Shown: positions 26,011 through 34,839 of the stretch, piece by piece
How positions within the stretch are numbered: position 1 is the first letter of the stretch
How the letters are laid out: every line of letters starts with the position of its first letter
Source: Pedobacter kyungheensis
GTDB lineage: Bacteria; Bacteroidota; Bacteroidia; Sphingobacteriales; Sphingobacteriaceae
DNA: 64,000 nucleotides
Direction: 5' to 3'
Assembly (NCBI RefSeq): GCF_000812965.1
Contig: NZ_JSYN01000004.1
Coordinates: forward strand, 1-64,000
Made by a program: the position numbers and the translations under genes
Notes under the pieces: model-generated
Database searches by the model: none
What the model saw: the letters and a program-made list of their open reading frames with translations, nothing else
What the model was told of the DNA's origin: nothing

Positions 26011-27456
26011 ATGGCAACGAATTATAAAACCCCAGGCGTTTACATTGAGGAAATAAGTAAACTGCCGGCATCAATAGCACCGGTTGAAACGGCTATTCCT
26101 GCGTTTATTGGGCGTACCCAATTTGCCAAAGATGAAAACGGGAACGATATTTTGCCCACGGCCGGAACAAAGTTGCCAACCCCCATCCGGATTACCTCAT
26201 TTCTGGATTATCAAAAATATTTTGGCGGAGCCAATCCCGAAACGGCTGTTTTTGAGGGCACAGGAATCCCAACCATTACCGATACCGAAGCTGGTGGCAA
26301 GGTGGTAAAACGGGTAATTACCTGCGAGGCTAAAAAGAGTGCGGTAAAGGGCACCTATCTGTACTATGCCATCCAGTTGTTTTTTGCCAATGGAGGCGGA
26401 CCATGTTACATCGTATCGAGCGGAGATTATGCTACCACCATTACAAACGATACTGCCAAAGCAGGTTTAGATGCAATTGCGAAAGTAGATGAACCCACCA
26501 TGCTGGTACTTACCGACAGGCATACTTCGTTTAGCACCAGTAAGTCGGGCTATAAAGATGTTTACGATTATGCCCTGGCGCAATGTGCCAGGCTGCAAGA
26601 CCGGATTGCTATTTTCGATGCCTGGGTGCTATCCGATTCACCTTTCGATGATGCCGGAATTGTGCGTGATGATGTAAGTATGGATTACCTCAAATATGGC
26701 GCAGTATATTACCCCTGGCTGCAGAGCACGCTCAGTTATGCCTACAATGATAAAGTGGTGGTAAAACACCAGGTAAACGGATCCGATGGGCCATACCATG
26801 GAGCAAGTCTCGAAGCCATTAAAGCCATAGATCTGAGCACTTATCGTGCACTGGTAAATGAGATGGATAAAAACGTAATCGATTTGCCGCCATCAGGTGC
26901 TGTTGCCGGTATTATGGCCCGGGTTGATAATAACCGCGGGGTTTGGAAAGCTCCAGCCAACGAAAGTGTAAAACTGGTAACAGGCCCAACCTTAAAAGTT
27001 ACGGCCCAACAACAGGAAACCCTAAATGTCGATCCGACAACAGGTAAATCCATCAATGTCATTCGCTTTTTTACCGGCAAAGGCACATTGGTTTGGGGGG
27101 CACGTACCCTGGCGGGCAACGATAACGAATGGCGGTACATCTCAGTAAGGCGCTTTTATAATTTTGTAGAAGAGAGCGTTAAAAAAGCCACCGAATTTGT
27201 GGTTTTCGAACCCAACGATGCCAATACCTGGCTGCGTGTAAAAGCCATGTGCGAGAACTTTTTAAACCAGCTCTGGCGGCAGGGAGCCTTACAGGGTGCC
27301 AAACCCGATGATGCCTACTTTGTGCGCATTGGATTGGGCGTTACCATGACAGCGCTTGATATTCTGGAAGGACGCATGAATGTCGAAATCGGCATGGCAG
27401 CTGTTCGTCCGGCAGAATTTATCATCCTTAAATTCTCGCATAAACTACAAGAATAA
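26011..27456 (+). CDS. eCIS contractile sheath protein 2
   Basis: A 481-aa sheath paralogue beginning TNYKTPGVYIEEISKLP, with the conserved C-terminal contractile core (about 290-481). It lacks the inserted domain of sheath 1 and is closer to the minimal sheath size. eCIS loci usually carry two or three sheath paralogues, one of which forms the main shaft and another the baseplate-proximal ring. Which is which cannot be decided from sequence. Confidence 0.95.
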   Translation: MATNYKTPGVYIEEISKLPASIAPVETAIPAFIGRTQFAKDENGNDILPTAGTKLPTPIRITSFLDYQKYFGGANPETAVFEGTGIPTITDTEAGGKVVKRVITCEAKKSAVKGTYLYYAIQLFFANGGGPCYIVSSGDYATTITNDTAKAGLDAIAKVDEPTMLVLTDRHTSFSTSKSGYKDVYDYALAQCARLQDRIAIFDAWVLSDSPFDDAGIVRDDVSMDYLKYGAVYYPWLQSTLSYAYNDKVVVKHQVNGSDGPYHGASLEAIKAIDLSTYRALVNEMDKNVIDLPPSGAVAGIMARVDNNRGVWKAPANESVKLVTGPTLKVTAQQQETLNVDPTTGKSINVIRFFTGKGTLVWGARTLAGNDNEWRYISVRRFYNFVEESVKKATEFVVFEPNDANTWLRVKAMCENFLNQLWRQGALQGAKPDDAYFVRIGLGVTMTALDILEGRMNVEIGMAAVRPAEFIILKFSHKLQE

Positions 27457-27477
27457 TTCATCCTAAAACTATAAATT

Positions 27478-27912
27478 ATGGCAAATACTTATCCATTGCC
27501 GGTGTTTCACTTTCAGGTGGAATGGGGCGGCTCGCGAATTGGTTTTACAGAGGTTAGCGGTTTAACAGTAGAAACCCAGTCTATTGATTACCGGGAAGGA
27601 AACTCGCCCGAATACCATGTAACCAAAATGCCCGGAATGCAGCAATACTCGGCCATTTCGATGAAAAGGGGCATCACCAAAGGCGATAACGAACTTTTTC
27701 AGTGGTTTAATACCGTGAGTTTGAATAAAATTGAACGCCGCGACCTGACCATTAGTTTGCTTAACGAGAGTCATGAGCCTGTGGTAGTTTGGAAAGTGCG
27801 TGGGGCCTGGCCTTCTAAAGTAGACGGGCCAACATTAAATTCTACCGGTAACGAAGTGGCTATAGAAACGGTTGAATTAGCACACGAAGGTTTAAGTATC
27901 GAATTTACCTAG
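27478..27912 (+). CDS. eCIS inner tube protein 1 (gp19/Afp1-type)
   Basis: A 144-aa protein with the phage T4 gp19/Hcp-like tube fold. Recognisable parts are PVFHFQVEWGGSRIGFTEVSGL at the start (only partly quoted by family convention: FTEVSGL is the hallmark), the YREGNSPEYHVTKMPG loop, and the LKRG-like MKRGITKG segment. The C-terminal strands end IETVELAHEGLSIEF. Hexameric rings of this protein stack into the tube that carries cargo. It lies between sheath 2 (21-bp gap) and tube 2 (5-bp gap). Confidence 0.93.
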   Translation: MANTYPLPVFHFQVEWGGSRIGFTEVSGLTVETQSIDYREGNSPEYHVTKMPGMQQYSAISMKRGITKGDNELFQWFNTVSLNKIERRDLTISLLNESHEPVVVWKVRGAWPSKVDGPTLNSTGNEVAIETVELAHEGLSIEFT

Positions 27913-27917
27913 AGGTT

Positions 27918-28376
27918 ATGCAAGCTGTAAATCCGCCAGTTGGTTTTCATTTTTTGCTCCGGATCGAAGGATTATTCCCGCAGTATGAAGGACTGGCCGA
28001 TATTGGCTTTACTGATGCTACGGGCTTTGAAACCAACATTTCGACCGAAGAATACAAAGAAGGGGGCGAAAACCGCTTCGCACATAAACTACCAACAGCC
28101 GTAACCTACAGCAACCTAACGCTTAAACGGGGTTTGTTAATTGGATCAGCTGCAATGAAATGGTTTAAAGAATCGGTAGAGGCATTTACATTTAGCCCGA
28201 AAGATATTACCCTGATTTTGCTGAACGATAAACATGTGCCTTTACAAGCCTGGAACTTTGTTAACGCCTATCCCGTAAAATGGTCGGTAGAAGGATTTAA
28301 TGCCCAGCAAAACGGTTTGGTAATCGAAAGTATAGAGTTTGCACACCAGTATTTCAGGAGGATAGAAGTTTTTTAA
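27918..28376 (+). CDS. eCIS inner tube protein 2 (Afp5-type tube initiator candidate)
   Basis: A 152-aa paralogue of the tube protein: GFHFLLRIEGL, FTDATGFETN, the YKEGGENRFAHKLP loop, LTLKRGLLIGS, and the terminal IESIEFAHQYFRRIEVF. Compared with tube 1 it has a longer first loop. In Afp/PVC-like particles the second tube protein usually forms the ring joining tube and baseplate, which is the likely role here. Confidence 0.9.
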   Translation: MQAVNPPVGFHFLLRIEGLFPQYEGLADIGFTDATGFETNISTEEYKEGGENRFAHKLPTAVTYSNLTLKRGLLIGSAAMKWFKESVEAFTFSPKDITLILLNDKHVPLQAWNFVNAYPVKWSVEGFNAQQNGLVIESIEFAHQYFRRIEVF

Positions 28377-28388
28377 CGCAAAAGCCTT

Positions 28389-28550
28389 ATGCCAGTAGAA
28401 ATCAGAGAATTGAACATTACTGCCACCGTTACTAACCATGTTGCGGGTACGGTGCCACCAAGCCAAACCGGACAAACGGCTACAGATAAAAAAATGAAAA
28501 AGGCGTTGGAAGAGTTGCGTTTACAGATCAAAAATAAGAATGAGAGGTAA
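28389..28550 (+). CDS. DUF5908-like 53-aa eCIS protein
   Basis: A short frame beginning MPVEIRELNITATV, the hallmark start of the DUF5908 family found in Bacteroidota contractile-injection loci. The middle (about 16-33) is Thr/Pro/Gln-rich and the C-terminus (about 34-53) is a charged helix, KKMKKALEELRLQIKNK. It fills the gap exactly between tube 2 (12 bp) and the LysM protein (2 bp), so it is part of the operon. Function unknown; the N-terminus may dock on a tube or baseplate component. Confidence 0.75.
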   Translation: MPVEIRELNITATVTNHVAGTVPPSQTGQTATDKKMKKALEELRLQIKNKNER

Positions 28551-28552
28551 CT

Positions 28553-29272
28553 ATGGCTTTAAGTCAGCTTCACGATAGATTGGGTAATTTAGAAAAACTC
28601 GTAATTGATGTTTATTCTGATAACAACTTTTCCGGTTCTCCGATCGAAACCTTTAAGGTATTGTACAATCCCAATACCTATTTTATCGATTATAAAAATG
28701 AACTGGATAACGATGCACCTGTAAATGCGGCTGATGGTGTGGGTGAGTTTAAATCGTCGAGAGGTAAGGAGCTGAGTTTAGACCTGCTTTGGGATGCCAC
28801 TTCAGCCTCTTACTCTGGTAGTTCTACTTTTCAGGCCGATGTGCAGCGCGATAAAACTGTGCACAAAGTTATCGATCAGTTTATTGAGAGCTGTTTTAAA
28901 ATTAAGGAAGACACGCATCAGCCTAATTTTTTAAAAATACATTGGGGCGAGCTTACCTTTCAGGGCATGCTTACTGCCGTTAAAGTTACCTACACGTTGT
29001 TCGATAATAGTGGCAAACCCTTAAGGGCTAAAACCGACTGTACTTTTACCAGTTATACTTCCCTTACCGAACAATCGAACGAACAACGGCGCAGTTCGCC
29101 CGATTTAACCCATTACCGCAAAGTTGAGGGCGATAATTCGCTGCCGTTAATGACTTATAACATCTATAAAACCGATAAATATTATTTAGAAGTAGCCAAG
29201 GCTAACCAGCTGAATAATTTTAGAAAATTGAAACAAGGACAAAGTATATCGTTTCCACCTTTAGCAAAATAA
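28553..29272 (+). CDS. eCIS tube/baseplate protein with C-terminal LysM (Afp7-like)
   Basis: A 239-aa protein with an N-terminal CIS tube-type domain (about 15-170, including KVLYNPNTYFIDYKNEL and GELTFQGMLTAVKVTYTLF patterns) and a LysM-like module at the end (about 190-237, ending LKQGQSISFPPLAK). This architecture corresponds to Afp7/Pvc7 and T4 gp53-like proteins, where LysM binds the hub and not peptidoglycan. It connects tube, spike and baseplate. The spike gene follows 6 bp later. Confidence 0.88.
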   Translation: MALSQLHDRLGNLEKLVIDVYSDNNFSGSPIETFKVLYNPNTYFIDYKNELDNDAPVNAADGVGEFKSSRGKELSLDLLWDATSASYSGSSTFQADVQRDKTVHKVIDQFIESCFKIKEDTHQPNFLKIHWGELTFQGMLTAVKVTYTLFDNSGKPLRAKTDCTFTSYTSLTEQSNEQRRSSPDLTHYRKVEGDNSLPLMTYNIYKTDKYYLEVAKANQLNNFRKLKQGQSISFPPLAK

Positions 29273-29278
29273 CCAGTT

Positions 29279-31006
29279 ATGCCAGCCCCTTCAGGACCAC
29301 AGACCTTCAGCATTACCATCAACGGACAAGCCTTGTCTGATGCAGTTGGTATTTTGGAAATCGTGGTTACCAATGTGGTTAATGCCATACCCAAAGCAAG
29401 GGTAGTGGTAATGGATGGCAGTGCAGCTGCTCAGAATTTTGAACTCAGCAATGGCAGCGATTTTATTCCCGGGGCTGAAATTACAATTGCTGCCGGTTAT
29501 AACGGCGAAAATGAAACCCTGTTTTCGGGGCTCATCATCAGTCAAACCATTAAAGCCAACGAAGAGGGCAGCCAGATGGAGATTGAGTGTCGCGATAAGG
29601 CCATTAAGCTAACTGCCGGCCGCAAAAACAAAATATGGGAAGATACTACCGACAATGATGCTATAACTGATCTGGCAGGTCAATGCAACATCAGTGCAGA
29701 TATTGACGGATTGGATTTACAGCATAAACAACTGGTACAATTTAACTGCAGCAACTGGGATTTTATAGTTACCCGTGCAGAATTAAACAGTGCATTGGTA
29801 ATTACAGAAGAAGGAAAACTGAAGATAGGCCAGCCCGATGCCAGTCAGCAAAGTACAGCCACTTATACCTATGGCACCGATATTTATGATTTTGAAGCCC
29901 AGATGGATGCCCGAACGCAATATCCGCAGGTAATTACCAAAAACTGGAGCTACACCAATCAGGAAGTAAAAGAGGGTACCTCAACAGCAAAATCTTTGCC
30001 CCAGCAGGGTAATATTTCTGGCGATGACCTGGCCGGTGTATTGGGCTGGGAAGATAACAGCCTGTATCATTCGGGTAATGTAGCCGAGCAGGAATCGGCA
30101 GAATGGGCCAGTGCACAACTGTTCAGGAGCCGCTTAAACCGGGTAATCGGCAATTTTAGGGTGCAGGGCGATAACAAGCTAAAACCCGGAATTATAGTAG
30201 AATTGCAAGGGATGGGCGAGCGGTTTAGTGGCAAATGCCTGATAACCGGTGTAGTACATTCCTATTCGGGCGAAGCTGCCTGGTACAGTCATGTACAGTT
30301 TGGACTCGATAAAACCTTGCACAGTTACAATTTCGATGATATTGTAGAAAAACAAGCCACAGGTATCATTCCGCCCGTAAACGGTTTGCAAATAGGAATC
30401 GTAACCCAGCTGGAAAATGATCCCGATGGCGAAAACAGGATCAGGGTGCGTTTGCCCACCGTAGAGAAAGATAGCGACGGCATTTGGGCGAGGTTAGCCA
30501 GTGTTGATGCCGGTAAAGACCACGGTTGGGTGTGGAACCCCGAAAAAGATGATGAAGTAATTGTGGGTTTTATTAACGACGATCCGCGTGATGCGGTAAT
30601 AATCGGAAGGTTATACAGCAGTACATTTCCACCTCATTTAGAAGCTAAAGATGATAATTACTTAAAGGGATTATCTACCCGCTCCAAGCTTCAGGTGCTT
30701 TTTGACGATGAAAAGAAAATCATCAAAATTGAAACCCCTGGTGGTAATGTGATTACAATGGATGAAGATCAGAAGCAGATTGCCATTCAGGATATGAACG
30801 GTAATAAAATTGAAATGGGGCAGGACGGGATAACGATAGAAAGTATAAAAGACCTTACGCTCAAAGCATCGGGCGATATAAAAGTTGATGGAACTAACAT
30901 TACCGCTACAGCCAATGCGCAGTTAAAATTAAGTGGCAGTGCGGGTACTGAGGTGAGCTCATCGGCCATTACAAAAGTTAAAGGAAGTATGGTACAAATC
31001 AATTAA
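29279..31006 (+). CDS. eCIS spike protein, VgrG/gp27-gp5-like (Afp8-type)
   Basis: A 575-aa protein with a gp27-like hub domain (about 8-360), a gp5-type OB fold (about 372-455, GIVTQLENDPDGENRIRV and IIGRLYSS) and a C-terminal beta-helix stretch (about 470-575) with short repeating strands such as GDIKVDGTNITATA. No effector domain is fused to the C-terminus. It forms the trimeric spike under the tube. The PAAR tip gene follows directly. Confidence 0.95.
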   Translation: MPAPSGPQTFSITINGQALSDAVGILEIVVTNVVNAIPKARVVVMDGSAAAQNFELSNGSDFIPGAEITIAAGYNGENETLFSGLIISQTIKANEEGSQMEIECRDKAIKLTAGRKNKIWEDTTDNDAITDLAGQCNISADIDGLDLQHKQLVQFNCSNWDFIVTRAELNSALVITEEGKLKIGQPDASQQSTATYTYGTDIYDFEAQMDARTQYPQVITKNWSYTNQEVKEGTSTAKSLPQQGNISGDDLAGVLGWEDNSLYHSGNVAEQESAEWASAQLFRSRLNRVIGNFRVQGDNKLKPGIIVELQGMGERFSGKCLITGVVHSYSGEAAWYSHVQFGLDKTLHSYNFDDIVEKQATGIIPPVNGLQIGIVTQLENDPDGENRIRVRLPTVEKDSDGIWARLASVDAGKDHGWVWNPEKDDEVIVGFINDDPRDAVIIGRLYSSTFPPHLEAKDDNYLKGLSTRSKLQVLFDDEKKIIKIETPGGNVITMDEDQKQIAIQDMNGNKIEMGQDGITIESIKDLTLKASGDIKVDGTNITATANAQLKLSGSAGTEVSSSAITKVKGSMVQIN

Positions 31007-31008
31007 TT

Positions 31009-31287
31009 ATGCCAAACGCAGCAAGAGTTACCGATACCACCAACCATGGCGGAACCATTGTTGGACCTGGTGTAGCCACCGTTTTAATCGGCGGGATGCC
31101 GGCCAGCGTTGTGGGCGATAATCATGTTTGTGTGTTGCCTCCCAATAGTCACCAGCCAACCGTTAGTGCTTTTCCGGCTGGCAGTAGTACTGTTTTTATT
31201 GGTGGGATGCCCGCCGTAAGAACAGGCGATAGTTGCATTTGTGGCGCAAGTGCAGTAGTAGGATGTCCGACAGTTACAATAGGTTAA
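31009..31287 (+). CDS. PAAR-domain spike tip protein
   Basis: A 92-aa single-domain PAAR protein with repeated GGMPAS/GGMPAV motifs (GGMPASVVGD and GGMPAVRTGD). His and Cys residues in DNHVC and DSCIC are suitable for the zinc at the tip of the cone. No extension is present. It sharpens the VgrG spike and starts 2 bp after its stop codon. Confidence 0.95.
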   Translation: MPNAARVTDTTNHGGTIVGPGVATVLIGGMPASVVGDNHVCVLPPNSHQPTVSAFPAGSSTVFIGGMPAVRTGDSCICGASAVVGCPTVTIG

Positions 31288-31289
31288 AT

Positions 31290-31709
31290 ATGGATACAGA
31301 GAACAATTTTTTAGGCAAAGGATGGGCTTTTCCGCCCATTATAACCAAATACCAGGGTACAACAGCTTTTGCTACCCAAATGGTAAGTGAGGTAACAGAT
31401 ATTAACCAGAGCCTCGAAATTTTGTTCGGTACCGCTGTTGGCGAAAGGGTAATGCAGGCCGAATATGGCTGCAATGTAGAGGATATGATTTTTGAACCGC
31501 TGAACGTTACCCTGGTTACCCGGATTACCGAACGCATCCGCAGGGCCATTATTTATTACGAACCCCGCATTAAGCTCGATAAGCTCGATGTTTTTAAAAA
31601 TGACGAACAAGGGATCATCAACCTCGTAGTCGAATACACCGTTAGGAGCACCAATACGCGCAACAATATTGTTTATCCTTATTATTTAACCGAAGGCACA
31701 AATATTTAA
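31290..31709 (+). CDS. eCIS baseplate wedge protein, GPW/gp25 family
   Basis: A 139-aa protein starting MDTENNFLGKGWAFPP at 31290; an upstream frame from 31233 overlaps the PAAR gene and is not used. The gp25 lysozyme-like fold is shown by the GxGWxFPP start, the LFGTAVGERVMQAEYGCN core and the IYYEPRIKLDKLDV strand. The EPR motif is typical of T4 gp25 and sheath initiators. It links the baseplate to the first sheath ring. Confidence 0.94.
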   Translation: MDTENNFLGKGWAFPPIITKYQGTTAFATQMVSEVTDINQSLEILFGTAVGERVMQAEYGCNVEDMIFEPLNVTLVTRITERIRRAIIYYEPRIKLDKLDVFKNDEQGIINLVVEYTVRSTNTRNNIVYPYYLTEGTNI

Positions 31710-31713
31710 CGAA

Positions 31714-34700
31714 ATGAGTAGCAATTGCAATAAAAATAATGCCCCAAGAAACGGAACAAACCGTTTAAATCGCTTACCAAAGGCCTTGGACGCATCTTTT
31801 GTTGCTATTGATGAAAGAGATAAAAATAGCCTTTGCCAGTTTTGCGATAAGCTGGCGGCCTACATCAATTACTATTATTACGATGGTCTGGAGAAAAAAT
31901 CAAACTGGCAAAGTGTTTTCGATATTAATTCGATTAAGGAAGATGGTACTTCCGAACCGCACCTGGCGCTTTTTGATGCTTTCCTCGAGCTGTATGCTAT
32001 TGCACAAAAAGACCTGAACGAATTTACCGGTAAACACCTCGATTATTTTTTCGAAACAGTACTAGGCTTTGAGAAAAAAGCTGCCCAGCCCGATAAAGTT
32101 TACCTCATTATTGAGCTGGCCAAACACATTACACAGTATATTTTAAACGATAAAACCGAATTTAAAGCCGGTAAAAACAGTAAAAAACAGGAGCAGTTTT
32201 ACCAGCTCTTATCTGATTTCAGTTTCAGCCATGCGCAGGTGGCCAGTATTCATTCTATTCTTGTCGATCAGACTGAAAAAACTAAAATTTATGCTTCACC
32301 TATAGCAAATTCAGGTGATGGCAAAGGTGCAGAAATTACCAACCAGGATGGTAGCTGGGATATCTTTGGTAATACCAGCAGAGATCTGGCTAATATTGGT
32401 TTTGCCATCAGTTCTCCCTTGTTCCGCATGTCAGAAGGGCTAAGGAATATTACACTTCAAATTGTTTATAATGTAAACATGGGTGCCATTCCTTTAACCC
32501 CATCAAATTTTAAAGTAAGTATAAGTGCTGAAAAAGCCTGGCTTAATTTAGGTGTTACTTCAGTTGGATTTACCAATAACCAGCTAAAAATTGTGATTGA
32601 TGCTGATGCTTCGCAGCCTAAATTTGTAGATTACAATCAAAAAATCCATCTAAACGATTTCAGAACATCCTTACCAGTATTAAGAGTAGAAATTGTTTCT
32701 GCACCTAATTTATACAGTTTGTTAAATGGAGCGGCTGTTAATCAAATCAATATAAACACAGCGGTAACCGGTGTTAAAAATCTATCGGTTCAAAATAACC
32801 TTGGAAAGCTCGATCCTGCAAAACCGATGGAGATTTTTGGTGCTACGCCAACTGTTGGCAGCAATTTTTACATTGGAAGTAAAGAAATTTTTCAGCAAAA
32901 ATTAGCCTCGCTTAAATTAAATTTTGAGTTTTTGGGTTTGCCCGCAACTAATTTTGCAGATTATTATAAATATTATGCTGATGGCACAAATGCGTATGTC
33001 AACAACACCGATTTTAAAATAAAATTGTCTTACCTCTCTCAGCGTAGCTGGATTGACACTGAAGAATCTATAACAATACCGATTACAGAAACCATAAACG
33101 GAGTAAGTACACCAGGTTTCATGTATATTTTAGGAAATGGATATCTGTTTGGTGATGATGATACGGTAGCACCAGCCTCAGGTTTTTCATCAAGTTTTGG
33201 TATTCCATCCTCAATAAAAGCCAATTATAATCTCGATTTTAATGAAACCTACAATTTAGATGCCGCAGATGGTTACGTTAAACTTCAGCTCATAAGTGGT
33301 AAATTCGGACAAACCGATTTCCCGATCGCATTCAGCAGGGCTGTGATTAATAAGAGAACAGATAATGCAAACTTACCCAATGCACCTTATTTGCCTGTAA
33401 TAACCAATTTAACAATAGATTATACTTGCAGCGAAACCATTGCACTGGGAGTGGGGGCTACGCAATCGGCTTATCATAACCGAATACATCAATTTTATAA
33501 CCTTGCACCTTTCGGACAGGCAGAAGTTCATCCTTACACCCATGGTACAGTGTATTTATTGCCGCAACAAGATAATGAAGGGGAGTTGTACATTGGTTTA
33601 ACAAATGCTGTTGTTCCTCAAAATTTAAGCCTGTTGTTTAAGGTGAGTGAGGGAAGTGCCAACCCCGATTTCGATAAAGCCGTGATCAAATGGGCCTATC
33701 TTCAGCATAACAGGTGGGTTGAGTTTGAAAAAATAAATATATTAAGAGAGCAGACCAACGGTTTGTTAACCACTGGTATTGTGACTTTAAATATTCCGAA
33801 AACTGTAAATACCGATAATACACTTTTGGCAAATGGTCTCCTGTGGATCAGGGCTGCAGTAACTACCAACGCAGCTGCATTATGCGATATTATTTCAATT
33901 ACTGCTCAAGCTGCAGAAGCGCAATTTGCTGTTTATGATGATGTTGTACCCGAAAATATAGCCATTGGTGCAGGAGTGATTTCTAAACTGAAATCGGCTG
34001 ATAATGCGGTCAAAAAAGTGACACAGCCTTATAGCTCTTTTGATGGAAAAGCCATTGAAAGTGCTAATGATTATCACTTGCGGGTAAGCGAAATTTTAAG
34101 GCACAAGCGAAGAGCCATCACCTTGTGGGATTATGAACACCTTATCTTGGCTCAGTTTCCGGAGGTTTATACCACCAAGTGCATTAACCATACTTTTTAT
34201 AACGGTAACGTAAGCAGCTACAATGCTCTATCGCCCGGCGAGGTAACCATTATTGCCGTACCCGATATTGCCATCAGCAATGCGCCTAATCCTTTGCAGC
34301 CTAAGGTGGCTAAAAATACACTTGGCCAGATTAAAACTTACCTCTCTAAAAACAATTCGGCTTTTGCGAAGCTGAATGTTCAGAACCCGATTTTCGAAGA
34401 AATTAAGCTTCATTTTCATGTTAAACTTAGGGAAGGTTACGAAGAAAATATTTACCTCCCTCAGCTTAAAACACAGTTGAAGGCACTTTTAGCTCCCTGG
34501 ACCAGTAATGCAGCCACACAAATGGAGTTTGGTGGCAAAATAGAAAAATCAACCATTATCTATCAGCTCGAAAAACTGGCCTATGTCGATTATATCACCT
34601 GTGTTAAAATGTACCTCTTCAGGCCTGCCGGTTTGGAAGATATATCGGCAAAGGATTTAGAAACGGCAGAAACAGCTACGGCAGCGAGTATTTTAACAGC

Positions 34701-34839
34701 TTACCCCGATCATTCCATTGTCAATATCAACGACATTGCCGGCATCGGCAATCCCGATTGCGACTGTGTGGATTGTGACGACAATACAATTGATGTAAAA
34801 GGAGATTTTGTTCCCATTAACGAATGCGGTTGTAATTAA
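31714..34839 (+). CDS. Large eCIS baseplate protein, baseplate-J-like (Afp11-type)
   Basis: A 1041-aa structural protein. The N-terminal part (about 35-170) resembles other eCIS wedge proteins (DKLAAYINYYYYDG and LFDAFLELYAIAQKDLNEFTGKHL region). The C-terminal part (about 780-985) is gpJ/gp47-like: SANDYHLRVSEILRHKRRAI, then LSPGEVTIIAVPDI, then LNVQNPIFEEIKLHFHV. The middle (about 190-730) is an AT-richer, less conserved-looking beta region. The protein ends with a Cys-rich tail (CDCVDC and CGC). It should form baseplate wedges with the next protein. Confidence 0.85.
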   Translation: MSSNCNKNNAPRNGTNRLNRLPKALDASFVAIDERDKNSLCQFCDKLAAYINYYYYDGLEKKSNWQSVFDINSIKEDGTSEPHLALFDAFLELYAIAQKDLNEFTGKHLDYFFETVLGFEKKAAQPDKVYLIIELAKHITQYILNDKTEFKAGKNSKKQEQFYQLLSDFSFSHAQVASIHSILVDQTEKTKIYASPIANSGDGKGAEITNQDGSWDIFGNTSRDLANIGFAISSPLFRMSEGLRNITLQIVYNVNMGAIPLTPSNFKVSISAEKAWLNLGVTSVGFTNNQLKIVIDADASQPKFVDYNQKIHLNDFRTSLPVLRVEIVSAPNLYSLLNGAAVNQININTAVTGVKNLSVQNNLGKLDPAKPMEIFGATPTVGSNFYIGSKEIFQQKLASLKLNFEFLGLPATNFADYYKYYADGTNAYVNNTDFKIKLSYLSQRSWIDTEESITIPITETINGVSTPGFMYILGNGYLFGDDDTVAPASGFSSSFGIPSSIKANYNLDFNETYNLDAADGYVKLQLISGKFGQTDFPIAFSRAVINKRTDNANLPNAPYLPVITNLTIDYTCSETIALGVGATQSAYHNRIHQFYNLAPFGQAEVHPYTHGTVYLLPQQDNEGELYIGLTNAVVPQNLSLLFKVSEGSANPDFDKAVIKWAYLQHNRWVEFEKINILREQTNGLLTTGIVTLNIPKTVNTDNTLLANGLLWIRAAVTTNAAALCDIISITAQAAEAQFAVYDDVVPENIAIGAGVISKLKSADNAVKKVTQPYSSFDGKAIESANDYHLRVSEILRHKRRAITLWDYEHLILAQFPEVYTTKCINHTFYNGNVSSYNALSPGEVTIIAVPDIAISNAPNPLQPKVAKNTLGQIKTYLSKNNSAFAKLNVQNPIFEEIKLHFHVKLREGYEENIYLPQLKTQLKALLAPWTSNAATQMEFGGKIEKSTIIYQLEKLAYVDYITCVKMYLFRPAGLEDISAKDLETAETATAASILTAYPDHSIVNINDIAGIGNPDCDCVDCDDNTIDVKGDFVPINECGCN

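Noticed and set aside
31233..31289. Upstream start for the gp25 gene overlapping the PAAR gene
   Set aside because: The extra 19 residues are an out-of-frame reading of the PAAR C-terminus; the gp25 family starts near MDTENNFLGKGW.
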